Notes under the pieces: generated by a model | What the model was told of the DNA's origin: nothing | Seen by the model: only the letters and a program-made list of their open reading frames with translations | The model's database searches: none | Position numbers and translations under genes: made by a program | NCBI GenBank assembly: GCA_036346225.1 | Contig: JARFIW010000881.1 | Coordinates: 1,527,001-1,591,000, forward strand | Direction: 5' to 3' | DNA: 64,000 nucleotides | Origin: Platerodrilus igneus | Taxonomy: Eukaryota; Arthropoda; Insecta; Coleoptera; Lycidae | In this document: one piece after another, positions 35,698 through 46,539 of the stretch | Layout: each line of letters opens with the position of its first letter | Position numbering within the stretch: the first letter of the stretch is position 1

Positions 35698-36555
35698 TGT
35701 TGATGATGTTGATGATGATGATGTTGATGATGTTGATGATGTTGATGATGTTGATGATGTTGATGATGTTTATAGTGTTGATGATGTTGATGATGTTGAT
35801 GTTGTTGATGTTGTTGATGATGTTGATGATGTTGATGATGTTGATGATGTTGATGATGTTGATGATGTTGATGATGTTGATGATGTTGATAATGTTGATG
35901 ATGTTGATGATGTTGATGATGTTGATGATGTTGATGATGTTGATTATGTTGATGATGTTGTTGATGATGATGATGATGATGATGATGTTGATGATGTTGA
36001 TGATGTTGATGATGTTGATGATGTTGATGATGTTGATGATGTTGATGATGTTGATGGTGTTGATGGTGTTGATGATGTTGGTGATGTTGATGGTGTTGCT
36101 GGTGTTGACGGTGTTGATGATGTTGATGATGTTGATGATGTCGATGGTGTTGATGATGTTGGTGATGTTGATGATGTTGATGGTGTTGATTGTGTTGATG
36201 GTGTTGATGATGTTGATGATGTTGATGATGTTGATGGTGTTGATGATGTTGATGATGTTGATGGTGTTGATGATGTTGATGATGTTGATGATGTTGATGA
36301 TGTTGATGATGTTGATGGTGTTGACGATGTTGACGATGTTGATGATGTTGATGTTGAAGATGTTGATGATGTTGAGGATGTTGATGATGTTGATGATGTT
36401 GATGATGTTGATGATGTTGACGATGTTGATGATGCGGATGATGTTAATGATGTTGATGATGTTGATGATGTTGATGATGTTGATGATGCTGATGATGTTG
36501 ATGATGTTGATGACGTTGATGATGTTGATGATGTTGATGATGTTGATGATGCAGG
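35698..36555. repeat. 9-bp (TTGATGATG)n minisatellite
   Basis: About 850 bp of a nine-base unit with scattered single-base variants (for example GGTGTTGA, GACGATG). Because the unit length is a multiple of three, all six frames stay open for long stretches and give spurious Asp/Val, Met/Leu and Ser/Thr repeat proteins. The 349-codon frame starting at 35525 has about 55 non-repeat residues in front but no recognisable domain, so I treat it as an artefact. Confidence 0.95.
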
Positions 36556-36778
36556 GAGGCGGTCGATCAAGTGAGGATCAAAGCTGTTTGTAACAAAATA
36601 GATAATTAAACTTATTACGAGAAATTTTTCTTAGAAATATTATCGTACTAGTTATAAGGAATATACATTTATGAAGGTATAAAATAAACACATAAGTACA
36701 CTACTTATTGTAAATCTGTTGGCTAACATTATTCTTTATTAAAAATGAGTTACTGGTTTTATGTACAAACTAGTTTTA

Positions 36779-37249
36779 CAGTACAATTACATTTGTGGTT
36801 GCTCAATTGAATGACGAATGTCGTGTGTTATGGTAGAAACACTTCGGTAGATTGGTGTAATCCTTTATTTTATGTAGATGAGGACACCCTAAATCTTCTA
36901 GGTTAATAACATTTAGGTGTGAAAATTTTTTTAATAACCAAAACTGTTTTTCTATACCTGTACCATAGACACATGTTGCTCTGGTAAATATCGAGTCCAA
37001 AATATGATGGAGACCGCTACATGGTAAATCACCATCTTTCCAAGATATACCGTGAAAGTTTCTGTTTAATCATACGTTTTGACATTTGAAGCGAGTTGAT
37101 AGTCGGTTCCAAGAATGCGGTGGTTTCGGCAGATATGTTATTTCAACTCCGTTCGATAACGATAGTGGCAAAACTGCCACTTCTTTAAACACAAAGTTAT
37201 TATTGGCAGTTTTAAAACCTTAAACGTCGACAAATAATGTACTATTCAT
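36779..37249 (-). pseudogene. conserved uncharacterised virus-like element protein (possible RNase H-like fold)
   Basis: A relic of a small protein of about 150 residues. Readable blocks on the minus strand are FVDV, a stop, GFKTANNNFVFKEVAVLPL, then LPKPPHSWNRLS, RNFHGISWKDGDLP, GTGIEKQFWLL, NVINLEDLGCPHL and LPKCFYHN. From memory, this block order recurs in uncharacterised arthropod proteins. The opening DV-GF...KE pattern suggests, but does not prove, an RNase H/exonuclease-like fold. One stop (TAA) replaces a probable Gln codon near the start and a TGA replaces a probable Cys codon at 36803. The start codon lies two bases after the stop of the capsid-like gene on the same strand, so the two were probably co-expressed. 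Confidence 0.55.
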
Positions 37250-37250
37250 T

Positions 37251-38225
37251 TTAGACTTCATTTACAATATTAGTTGCAGGATTGTACCCAATCAAACGAT
37301 CGTGTAGAACGAGGCAGTACACTGTAGTGTGACCTTTAAGTGCTTCCTTTATTTGAAATTTTCACTATTTCATTTTGATGGGAACAATCGATGACCACAA
37401 GTGGAGCGTCGGTTGAAATTCATTGGGTGTTAATATTGGTTCGCTGATGCCCCTGTAATACGATTGTTAAAACTGTGCATACATTTTATATAGTATAGAA
37501 TAGCGATTGATATCGCAATCAATATTAAGATTATCGTAAGAATGCATAGATGAACCCAGATGTAATTTCATATTGGTCAACTTACAGTGGTCGAACTGAC
37601 TGCGCCCCTTTTTGCGCGGTGTATCGGTTTGAAAGCAGACAATAACAAAACGTGGTTTCTCCACTTGAGAGGCCCTCTTCACAGTCCACGTATGCGTGTG
37701 TATTGTATGCAATTCTGGATATTCGTGTAGTTCCCAACTGCGAAAGCTTATACCCATGGTGACATTGCGTTGAATATGTTTGAGAAGTTTTAAGCGCTCT
37801 GCATCTGCAACGGTTATATGTGGAATCCGCCAGGATATATGTGTAATAGTAATTTGGATTGACTCCTTGTTATCAGAATTTGATATAACTGCAACGTCAG
37901 CACTACCTCTAATAAGAATAAGCTCCTGTTTGATATTCAAAAGAATTTTTTGGTAGTCCTCCGCAAATCCTATAACTATGCGCAAGAGAATGCGTAAGTT
38001 GAAATGACCATTAGCATCAACGAGATCAAGTTTATTAATAGGGGACAAACCGGCGTTTTTAAAGTGACGTCTTTCGCTATAATCGTATGATAGAAAATTT
38101 TTAATAGTTGTAGTTATACCTGGATTACGAACAAGGTCAATAACCCTTCCACCAAGTTCATAACAAATTTCATTAAATAAAAACAAGTTGAAAATGCAAG
38201 GCATTGTCGCAACGAACTTCCAAAT
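37251..38225 (-). pseudogene. Polinton/adintovirus-type capsid-like protein, copy 1
   Basis: The main open frame (38204-37467) carries EICYELGGRVIDLVRNPG, LLRIVIGFAEDYQKILLNIK, LILIRGSADVAV, ISWRIPHITVADAERLKLL, SFRSWELHEYPEL, HTWTVKRASQVEKPRFVI and SQFDHCKLTNMKLHLGSS. The C-terminal part continues in other frames to 37251 with DAPLVVIDCSHQNE and CLVLHDRLIGYNP. The order is that of a large structural protein of arthropod Polinton-like elements, which I take to be the major capsid (double jelly roll) protein. It has at least two frameshifts near the C-terminus, and the N-terminal part upstream of 38225 is missing or unreadable. A second relic of the same family lies at 53999-55073. Capsid identity is inference and needs a structure-based search. 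Confidence 0.6.
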
Positions 38226-38374
38226 GTAGACTTACTTTAAAACAATTTAAAGAAATTAAAATTATTATGTTGTAATAATTATAAGTATTCAGATAAAATA
38301 CAAAAATTTATAAACAACAAAAGAGACATTTTAATATATTTTATTTTATTGAATAAATATTTTAAAAGCTATAT

Positions 38375-38403
38375 ATGTGTGTGTGTATGTATGTATGTAT
38401 GTA

Positions 38404-38447
<44 letters not shown>
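38375..38447. repeat. (TATG)n(TG)n microsatellite
   Basis: About five TATG units followed by about 20 TG units. It separates the capsid-like relic from a tandemly repeated tract. Confidence 0.95.
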
Positions 38448-38450
<3 letters not shown>

Positions 38451-38740
38451 AAGGGGGCATCATATTTCGATTCAGTTTTTTCAGAGGATTTTAAATATGT
38501 ATCGCACATTAATTTTAGACCTATTTGAAATTTTTGATAAAAATTAATTCCCGAGGGGGGGGGTCGGGTATCCGTGGTCAGATTTTGTGGGGGTACCATA
38601 TTTCGACTCAGCTATGTTAGGGGAGTCCAAATATGTATCGCACATTAATTTTGGACCTATTTGAAATTTTTTTTTTCCCGACGGAATATCGCGGGGGCAC
38701 GGCGCCCCCGTGGCCCGATTTTAACTGACATCAAAACTTA
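38448..38740. repeat. 140-bp tandem duplication with G-rich ends
   Basis: Two units, 38448-38586 and 38587-38725, share CATATTTCGA, AAATATGTATCGCACATTAA and GACCTATTTGAAATTTTT. Each ends in a G-rich tract (a run of nine to ten G at about 38555; CGGGGGCACGGCGCCCCCG at 38692, which forms a GC hairpin). No coding meaning was recognised. Confidence 0.8.
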
Positions 38741-39001
38741 AGCTCTGGACACCGAGCTGAATCGATTGATGTATCACACATTGATGTCCGACCATTAGAA
38801 AGGCCTCGGACGGACAGACAGACGGACGACAAATCGATTTCATAAACGAACGAAGTTCGTTGATAAAATTCCCAAATGGTTCGAACTAAACGCTTGAATG
38901 GTATACCACTTCCTGTGCGTTTTAGTATATGGATAGAATGCGTCTGGTAAAGCAACAACTGACGTTGCCAATTATCGACCACAACTGTAGGTACAACACT
39001 T

Positions 39002-39616
39002 ACGTGCAAAAGCATGGACTACTATTGCCGTCAACAATACGGTGAATCATTATACGTCCATCCAATTGTGGCAAAACTAATGTAGTCATCGGCTTCTTAA
39101 AACATCCTAATAGTGTACGTTTTGAAAACATTTACATCTACTCAAAATCCTTGTATTATCCAAAGTATCAATACCTAAACCAGTTATTACGACCAATAAA
39201 AAGAATAGGAAATTTTGCGTTTAACAAAAGGGATGCAATTGTTACCGCAACCGATGCAAAAACCTAATTCAATATCTATTTTCGATGACGTGTCGTGCGA
39301 TAAACGAAATGTAATGCGAGAATATATTCCCTTGGGTCGACATAAGACCATCGATTGTTTTTACCTATGTCAGACCTATTCCAAAATACCTAAACAATTG
39401 GTTAGAGACAAAGCTAATGTCCTAGTGCTGTTCAAACAAGACGAACTCAATTTAAAACACGCTGACTATGTAAACACGGATATATCGTTTGACCGGTTTA
39501 AAGAATTGTGTGGCGTATGCTGGCGAGATCGGTATGGGTTCCTGGTGATCAATAAAGATAGTGATTTGCAGAGCGGTCGCTACCGAAAAGGTTTTCATAC
39601 CTATATATACTTATAA
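39002..39616 (+). pseudogene. A32/FtsK-HerA-like DNA packaging ATPase, Polinton-type
   Basis: The ATPase of this family pumps viral DNA into the capsid. Reading on the plus strand, HGLLLPSTIR is followed by a TGA, then IIIRPSNCGKTNVVIGFLKH contains the Walker A loop with its first Gly changed to Arg. ENIYIYSKSLYYPKYQY follows. After a frameshift near 39262 the frame 39215-39616 is open: Walker B IFDDVSCDKRN, the sensor-type DCFYLCQTYSKIPKQ, RDKANVLVLFKQDELNLKH and YGFLVINKDS...GRYRKGF. The length, about 205 residues plus a short missing N-terminus, fits the small ATPases of Polinton-like elements. It lies about 40 bases before the next gene on the same strand. One stop, one frameshift and the Walker A change make it non-functional. 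Confidence 0.78.
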
Positions 39617-39657
39617 AGCACATAAGTAGCACATCATTTCTTACCCGTTTCTAGACG

Positions 39658-40919
39658 ATGGCAGACGACGTGAAAACCAAACAAGAACTCATAAAAGTAC
39701 GAAAGGCAGTCAAGAGGAAATTAGAAGCGTTAAAAGTAGGTGTGGTCAAAAAGGAGTTTGCATTAAGTAAAGCCTATGCACCTATTACAAACGGTTTACA
39801 AACACTTCAGACCGGTCTGCTAAAAGATATTATTCAGGAGTCCAAGATCGAAAGCCCGCACTGGTCACCATTCCAACATGACGTACAATCTAGACCAATC
39901 GGGTGCTCAGTTCCGCATCAATCGCCACACCACCAATAGAGGAGGCATGGAAACACAATCCTCATAGTCCAGTCCAGCCTGCAGAGTCCACCTTCGAAAA
40001 ATCGGAGAGTAGCGGCAGCACTTCAGAGACCCAAGCAGAGTACGAACGATACCTAAACAGCGAGGAACATCAGACCTATTTACAACAATGTTTACCATCA
40101 ATAAGATACTATGTGGATAATCTGTTTTCCAACTTTACCGGTAATTAAAACAATGACACGGGAAACTTGCGCAGAGATAAAGTACGTTTTAATCCGGAGA
40201 CAGGGAAATTAATGTTTGGTGATTTGGACATTACTTGCGAAATTGGTGAAAAGGTGTGTGTAGAACGATTTTACTACAACGATAGCAATGGGTTGTATGA
40301 CCTACTGTTTCTTCTCGATCCTTTGGGTAAATTCTCACATAAAGAAATTAACGATTACGCAAACATTAAAAAAGAAATACTGCAATGTATAGCTTACGAC
40401 AGCAAACTATAAATCCGAGTGGTCGTGGTCTACTTTTAGGCGGCTCCGTGGTGTAGTTAGTATGCGTGTGATTACCATGCCCACGGTCCCGGGTTCATAT
40501 CCCGACACGGTTCGCTTGAAAAATGTTAAGCGAGCATTTCTCACAAAAATACGCCCTCGTTTGGATGCGAGGTAAAATGAAGATCCCGTGTGTGAGTATT
40601 GTCACGCACGTTAAAGGTTCCTACCTTGTTTGGAACAGTAAGGGTTCGGCAAAATTCAAAATTTTGCAGGTAAAAAAACTCACTTCCTGGCCAATGTAGG
40701 ACCTTCGGGTGAAGTACTGGAAGATCACATGTAAGGTTGTGGTCTACTCATGAATTATAACTAGAAGCCACTGGAGTATGTATACTTTGATAATCCCAAC
40801 GAACTGTGTGAACGGCTTAAGCATCTGGTCGCCTCGCAAGATGCAGCTAACACCGGTCACACCAACGAAATTACATCGATTATGGAAGAATTACGCAAAT
40901 TGTGTATAATAGCGTAGAT
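39658..40919 (+). pseudogene. virus-like structural/accessory protein, split by a SINE
   Basis: I read one gene in several frames. The start MADDVKTKQELIKVR is a basic, coiled-coil-prone helix region ending in SPHWSPFQHDV (39658-39939). The middle frame (39903-40148) has a Ser/Glu-rich linker, STFEKSESSGSTSE, and EYERYLNSEEHQTYLQQCLP. The third frame (40167-40412) has VRFNPETGKLMFGDLDI and NGLYDLLFLLDPLGKF. After the SINE, the C-terminus reads YFDNPNELCERLKHLVASQ and NEITSIMEELRKL, ending at 40919. From memory the same order follows the packaging ATPase in arthropod Polinton-like elements, where its role is unknown. Frameshifts near 39900 and 40150 and the SINE abolish it. Confidence 0.6.
40435..40734 (+). 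mobile_element. full-length tRNA-derived SINE with 14-bp target duplication
   Basis: The tRNA-like head has A box CCGTGGTGTAGTTAGTATG and B box GGGTTCATATCCC, followed by the complete family body to GATCACATGTAA. It is flanked by GGTCGTGGTCTACT (40421-40434) and GGTTGTGGTCTACT (40735-40748), 13 of 14 identical. It splits the accessory-protein gene, so it landed after the virus-like element was already in the genome or in a copy that was later lost. Confidence 0.93.
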
Positions 40920-42040
40920 CGTGAGTATTGTTATTCATTATCACAATGGTTATTGACAAGTTGGGCATACGTCTGACTGTGCTTCATATATTTCTTATGA
41001 TGGTGATTACTATATTTCTATCCACAAAAATTTTATACCAACATAATCTACTTAATAATATCACAAATTGTCTCTATAAGGATTTAAAACAAAGTTATAC
41101 TTGCGTTTTGGATCATCAAATTGTTGTTGGTATTCAAATTTTTATTACAAAGTGCTTTTGATTATAATTGCTTGCTGATGACGGTTTTCATTTAGAATTA
41201 ACTGCATCGAAAAATTTCTTATTCTATTTTTTTTAGATTTCGATTTTAAGTAAAGGTTTATATCGAAGTCCACCTTGTCAGTTTTCGAAAGTACTTTTAT
41301 TTTAATAGATTAAAATATCAGTGATCTTGCATCAAGATAACATCATTTATATTGGAGTGATAAATATGTCGTCGGTGCTATGCATAAAAAGCGATTTAAT
41401 GATTATCTATGAATGATCGAATACTGAATAAATGCTCCTCATTATCTACTGGTTCTGTATAATAAAATTCTAAATACGTCATTGTTCTCCAACGTTCCGA
41501 AAACATTCTAGAAGGCGTGACTCACTTCAATATAAAATAATTAACCATAACTTCGTGTGTTCCTATCTGTTATTGCCTGTTAGTTTAAGATTTGTTGCAA
41601 TCATAAAATTTTTACTATCTCTTATTAATGAATAAAGTTGCTTTTCGTTTGGCACTCTTGATTATAATTTTATGAACATCTGTTACAATTTATAGCCATT
41701 AAAAACGTGTTATCCTATCTGATTTCACAAACTACTTAATTGATGTGTATTCATACACCTTAGTCGTAGCGCAAAGACTAACTTTGCATTAAAGTTATTT
41801 AGTATTCTTAAAGAGGATGAATGTTTGCGTAAGAGTTTTTTAATCAAAAGGTATGCTTTTATATTTTCGCCGGCTAGAACTTGTTTTAAAGGATATTTTT
41901 AAAGAAGGATTTACACATTAGTTAGAACATGGGTTTGACTTATGTACTGGCAAATACTGTAATAAACTTATCGTAATAGAGATACTATACATTGTAAAAA
42001 TTAAATATTCCAAATTTTAATTTTTTCAGCTTTTGGGGAT
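40920..42040. other. AT-rich stretch without a recognised gene
   Basis: No domain was recognised. A frame at 40928-41161 encodes a hydrophobic helix (LHIFLMMVITIFLSTKI) directly after the accessory gene and could be a small membrane protein of the virus-like element, but nothing else supports it. Confidence 0.35.
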
Positions 42041-43817
42041 ATAGGTTACAGTGTAGGGCTTAAATCATTGGGCATGTGAAATGGTTGCGAGAATTTACAG
42101 GGTGGTAGTTTTTGCTGGTCATGTCCCCTTTTCTCCCCCTAAACCTTTTGAGGTGCGCTGCAAGTAGATTTTAATACACAAAATAAATTTTCTTTCTTGT
42201 TCAGAAACTCTTTGGTCTCTTGCAGTTTTTTCGTCTCTGTGGTTGTTATTTAGGAAAATAATAAGAAACTATTTTCTGTAAATCACTAGATTAAATTAAA
42301 ATTTTGTAAGTAGTTGTAGTAGGCTCTGGATTAATTGTGAACAATCTCTTGTTTTTATTAATTTCGATAGTACGTTTAGCATTTGAGCTCGTTGCTTGTA
42401 TCTGCATATGTTTATTAAAGTAAAGAAAGTCGTAAACTGTATTGTGTAAAAATGTTTTAAATACTTGCTATTATCTCATAAAAATTCCAAATTTTACGAA
42501 TTTTGAAATGGCTGAGGTGCATTTCATCTATGGCCTTGCGAACTGACAGAAAGCCAAACGTCTGTACATGGGACACTATCTCAATAGAATGATATCTGAT
42601 CAACGAGTATTTTCGAATATTCATAGGCGCCTTGTAGAAACTGGCACTGTTAGCAAAAATACCAATAATGCAGGTAAACCAAGTACTGTTAGAAGACTAC
42701 AGATCGAAGAAGCTGTTCTAAATGAAATAGAAAAACATCTAGACACTAGCACCAGAAAATCGGCAAACATTTAAATGCTAGCCATCAAATTTTTTGACGT
42801 ATCCTGCGTAATTCTCTACTATACCCTTACCACATTCAAAGAGTGCAAACGTTCCTACCTCAAGATTTTCCTTTAGAAATTAATTTTTGCCAGTGGTACT
42901 TAAATAGGCTAGCAGTAAACCCCAATTTTAATTGTAAAATCTTTTTTGCCGACGAAGCCAATTTTTCAAAGGTATGGGGTAGTGTAATTGGGGATCATTC
43001 GATCGGTCCTTTCTTTTTGCTTGGTCGACTTATTGGTCACTCATACAGGAATTTTTTGCAACACGAATTGCTTTTATTACTCAAAACCTACCTCCTTTGC
43101 TGAGAAATGAAATGTGGTATACGTACAATGGCGTTCCAGAACATTTTTCTATTTTAGCGAGTGAATATTTAAATGAAGTGTATGAGAACAAGTGGATAGG
43201 ACGAGGTGGACCTTAGCCTTAAGCCTAGATCTTTTCCTATGGGGTCATTTTAAATCTCTGGTGTATACAACACCAGTGAATGACGTTGATGATATACGAA
43301 ATCGGAATATAGCTGTATTTGAAACCGTAAGTTATATTCAGTGGGTGTTCAAAAGTGCACGGGCATCAATGAGAAGAAGAGTGGGTGCATGTATAAGTGC
43401 TGAAGAAGGTCACTTTTAACATTTGCTTTAACATATTTTCCTTGTTATAGTTAGTATTTAGGTCTTTGGATTGTAAAACTTGGTACGTCGCAGAAAATAG
43501 TTTCTTATTATTTTCCTAAATAATGGTCACAGATTCGATAAAACTGTGGGAGACCAAAAAGTTTCTAAACAAAACAGAAAATTCATTTTGTGTTTTAAAA
43601 TCTACCAGCGGCGCACCTCAAAAAAGTTGAAGGAGTGAAAAGGGGGCATGGCACCCGAAAAACTACCACCTTGTAAATTCTCACAACCATTCGACATGCC
43701 CGATGATGTAAGCCCTACATCGTAACCTATATTCCAAATTTGATCTTAATATCTTAAAAACTGCAGGAGCTATTAAGAGAAAGCCAAAAGAATTTCGATA
43801 GTCACACCTTGTAGATC
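42041..43817 (+). mobile_element. mariner-type element with long terminal inverted repeats
   Basis: The left arm 42041-42278 and right arm 43491-43730 are reverse complements at roughly 80-85%, sharing TTAGGAAAATAATAAGAAAC at the inner ends and GAGAATTTACA further out. Outside the right arm the sequence continues to CACACCTTGTA near 43815, which reads inverted as a TACAAGGTGTGAC-type mariner tip. The matching left tip is not seen, so the left end is eroded. Inside lies a broken transposase on the plus strand. Confidence 0.85.
42507..43425 (+). pseudogene. mariner-type (DUF4817-like) transposase of the long-TIR element
   Basis: N-terminal helix-turn-helix: EVHFIYGLAN, then RRLVETGTVSKN and NAGKPSTVRRLQIEEAVL (42568-42774). 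Middle: YHIQRVQTFLPQDFPLEINF and FFADEANFSKVW, containing the first catalytic aspartate (42843-43000). Next, GPFFLLGRLIGHSYRNFLQ. The segment WYTYNGVPEHF replaces the usual QQDGAPPHF, so the second catalytic aspartate looks lost. The C-terminal end carries LDLFLWGHFKSLVYTTPVND and ISAEEGHF (43192-43419). At least three frame breaks make it non-functional. Length and block order match arthropod transposases of about 350 residues. Confidence 0.88.
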
Positions 43818-45610
43818 GGAAACGAAGCGTTCGAGGACCTATGTTTATATAAATTTTTAGTCATAATATTCGCCAAAGAAACACACCCTTTCGTATGTAC
43901 ATGCTATTTAAGAACACGCTGCATATGTAAATGCCTTCTAAGGTTTTCCTAATTCCTTATCGTTCTGGACATTTAGTCTAATACTGCATATCTAAATCCA
44001 CTTCTCTGCATCAGACGTACTAGATAATTAAATTGGTAACAGTTCCGGATATTGCAAGTTGCATTCGTTTCCGCAGCATTCAAAACAGTCAATGCAGCAG
44101 TTCCAGGCGCGAGTTTAATTGGATTATATAATCAGAACCAATTTAAATCTGTCATGTAGTAACTCGCTCGTCAAATGAGCCAAGCTTGAGCATCGAAAAG
44201 ATCAAACTTAATGAAATATATGAAAAATAAATACCAAAAAGCTTCAGTATAGTTACTAATGCAAAATTTTTAATTCAGTAAAGCTTTTTTTGTACATAAC
44301 ATTTTATAGTTGCCTGGTCATTTTCCGTGCTATAAGGCAGCTATTTGTTTTTTAAAACCGCGCATATTTCAATGGAATGAACTAATGGAATGTGCTGTGA
44401 GGAATTTACGTTGAAATATTTCGCTTGAAGGTTATATTGACTACCATTGTTATTGCAGGTTTATAATTCGAACTTTGAATGTACGGAATTAAAGTTATTA
44501 GTATTTATAAAACTGACGTTTCATTTATTTACCTTTACGCTTATTTAAAGTGTCGCATCAAGAGTTGAAGAGCACTGGTTATTTCCGATAATCACAATAT
44601 CGTGTTCGTTTCAGACTAAAAGCTTTGTGAGGCTTAACATACTTCGCTTTTTTGGTAGGTGGGTAAAAAGTATTTAAGAGCATACTTTTGAAAACGAATG
44701 TGTAGATTCGAGTTTTCGCTATAATTCAGTTCAAGAACTATTTCAGCAATATAGTTTTTAGGTCGCGATAAATGGTAGAAACCTTTTACCGCACGAAAGC
44801 TTTTATGGATCATTCATTCAAGATTGAGCTGTCGCAAATATCTTCACATACAACACCAAATAATTTCCGCGTTGCTCATTCATATTTTAGATAAGATAGC
44901 ACGAGAAAAACTTTTAGGCACTAATATTTTACTGATGCCATACAGTAACCCTTGTTTACGTTTAACTAGATTATATTAACCGATAGGTACTTCTTGAATA
45001 CACAAAGGCACAGGTGAAGTTTGATTTTGACATGTATTACAAAGCGATTCTAATGAAAAACACCTTACAAGGAAGTGAAAAGTTAGGAAGAAAAAGCTTC
45101 ATCAAAATTTTAGAATTGACACTGTAGGTGCTTGGATATTTTAGTGCAGTTTGAAGCTTTTCAAACTATACATGATTTGAATGTAAAGATACTTTAATAA
45201 CAATTTAATTGAAAGTTGGTATTTGAATGAATTCGTTTTCTTTAATTTAGTCTAAAATGCTAGTAATGTCCGATATTCCATCATGTGTTACCTAGTAGCC
45301 TATGTAAATATTTATACCTACCTGGTTTGTGTATTTCACAATACATCAATTAATAATTCAGTAAAAAGGGGTTATTGTGCTTGGAAAATCCTTAAAATAC
45401 GAGTGGGAGCTAAACCCCAACACGTCACTGTGCGGATATGAATTATTTTTGACACTATTGTACACCTTTTCCTGCATTAATTATTTTACATTTCAGGGTA
45501 TCTAAAGTTTTTTTGTTGATTTAGTGACCCAGAATCTAGCAATTAAATTGAGTATGCAGTCGAGCCGACTTCATGTAATCCGATACCTTTCAGCTTTTGA
45601 AACTGTACTA
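43818..45610. other. AT-rich stretch without a recognised gene
   Basis: No protein motif, RNA or clear repeat was recognised. Confidence 0.45.
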
Positions 45611-45612
45611 TA

Positions 45613-46115
45613 AATAGGGCTGTGTCGGCGTATCGATATATCGATACGTATCGATACGATCCCCGCATCGATCCCCCAATACAGTGAAAAATAAATATCG
45701 ATATATCGATAATCGATATGTATCGATACGTATCGATATGTATCGATACGTATCGATATGTATCGATACGTATCGATACGCATCGATACGATATATATAT
45801 ACTTATGTCACAAATAACAAATATTAAACTTGAAAGTTTAATTATTTTGATAACAAACAATCTTAGGTAAACGATCGAATTGTCTATAAATACATTATTT
45901 TAAAACGATCTTGTGATTTTATTTCCAAAGAAAGAGGAGATTATTATCGATGCGTATCGATTCGTACCGATACGTCTCGATACGTACATTTAATCTAAAC
46001 ATCTAAACGTTCCGATACGAATCGCTATATATATCTATACGTACCGCTACGCATCGAAACGTATCGATACGTATCGATATATTTCGATATTTAATATATC
46101 AATACATATCGATAC
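45613..46115. repeat. CGATACGTAT palindromic repeat clusters
   Basis: Two clusters (45628-45796 and 45948-46112) of a ten-base unit of the type ATCGATACGT, itself self-complementary, separated by about 150 bp of unique AT-rich sequence. The left cluster is preceded by TAGGGCTGTGTCGGCG, which resembles a hAT-type terminal repeat, but no convincing partner was found on the right. Open frames across it encode a Tyr/Arg/Ile periodic peptide and are artefacts. It could be the internally repetitive ends of a non-autonomous DNA transposon. Confidence 0.75.
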
Positions 46116-46539
46116 AAAATAACTGACTCCTTATTTATCACACAAAGTTTAACATTAGCTCGCACCACCAGTTATTTTGACCAATTTGAATTTTTAATTA
46201 TTAGTAAGTGTTAGAGTAATAAAGTTTTAATTTGTCGTACAAGTTGCTAACTACGAAATGCTATCAGAAAATTCCCGGAATAGGTTTAATATTTTTTTGC
46301 TTACCTGAACTCTCATCTCCTTCAAAGTAGTCTACCTGAGAATCGATACCATTCAGCGTATGTGTCATGCCAAAAAGGTATCAAAAAATCGTTTTTCCAA
46401 AGACTTTCAAGCACTTCCTACATTTTGTTCTTAATGTCCTCTACTGTGTAAAACCACGATCTTTCCTGTGAATTCTTAGTTTTGAGAACAAAGTAGAGTC
46501 ACTCATCATTCCCCCAGTAACAGATTAAACATTTTCCCT

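Noticed and set aside
35525..36574. 349-codon Asp/Val-rich frame
   Set aside because: Almost entirely the nine-base minisatellite; equally long frames exist in other frames and on the other strand.
38731..39015. 94-codon minus-strand frame ending in a VCLSVRG-like peptide
   Set aside because: Overlaps the start of the ATPase relic on the other strand and a GACGGACAGACAGACGG simple tract; no independent support.
45543..45860. Tyr/Arg/Ile periodic frames
   Set aside because: Translation of the CGATACGTAT repeat.
46265..46400. Possible mariner C-terminus (VDYFEGDE on the minus strand)
   Set aside because: A single short motif without supporting upstream blocks.
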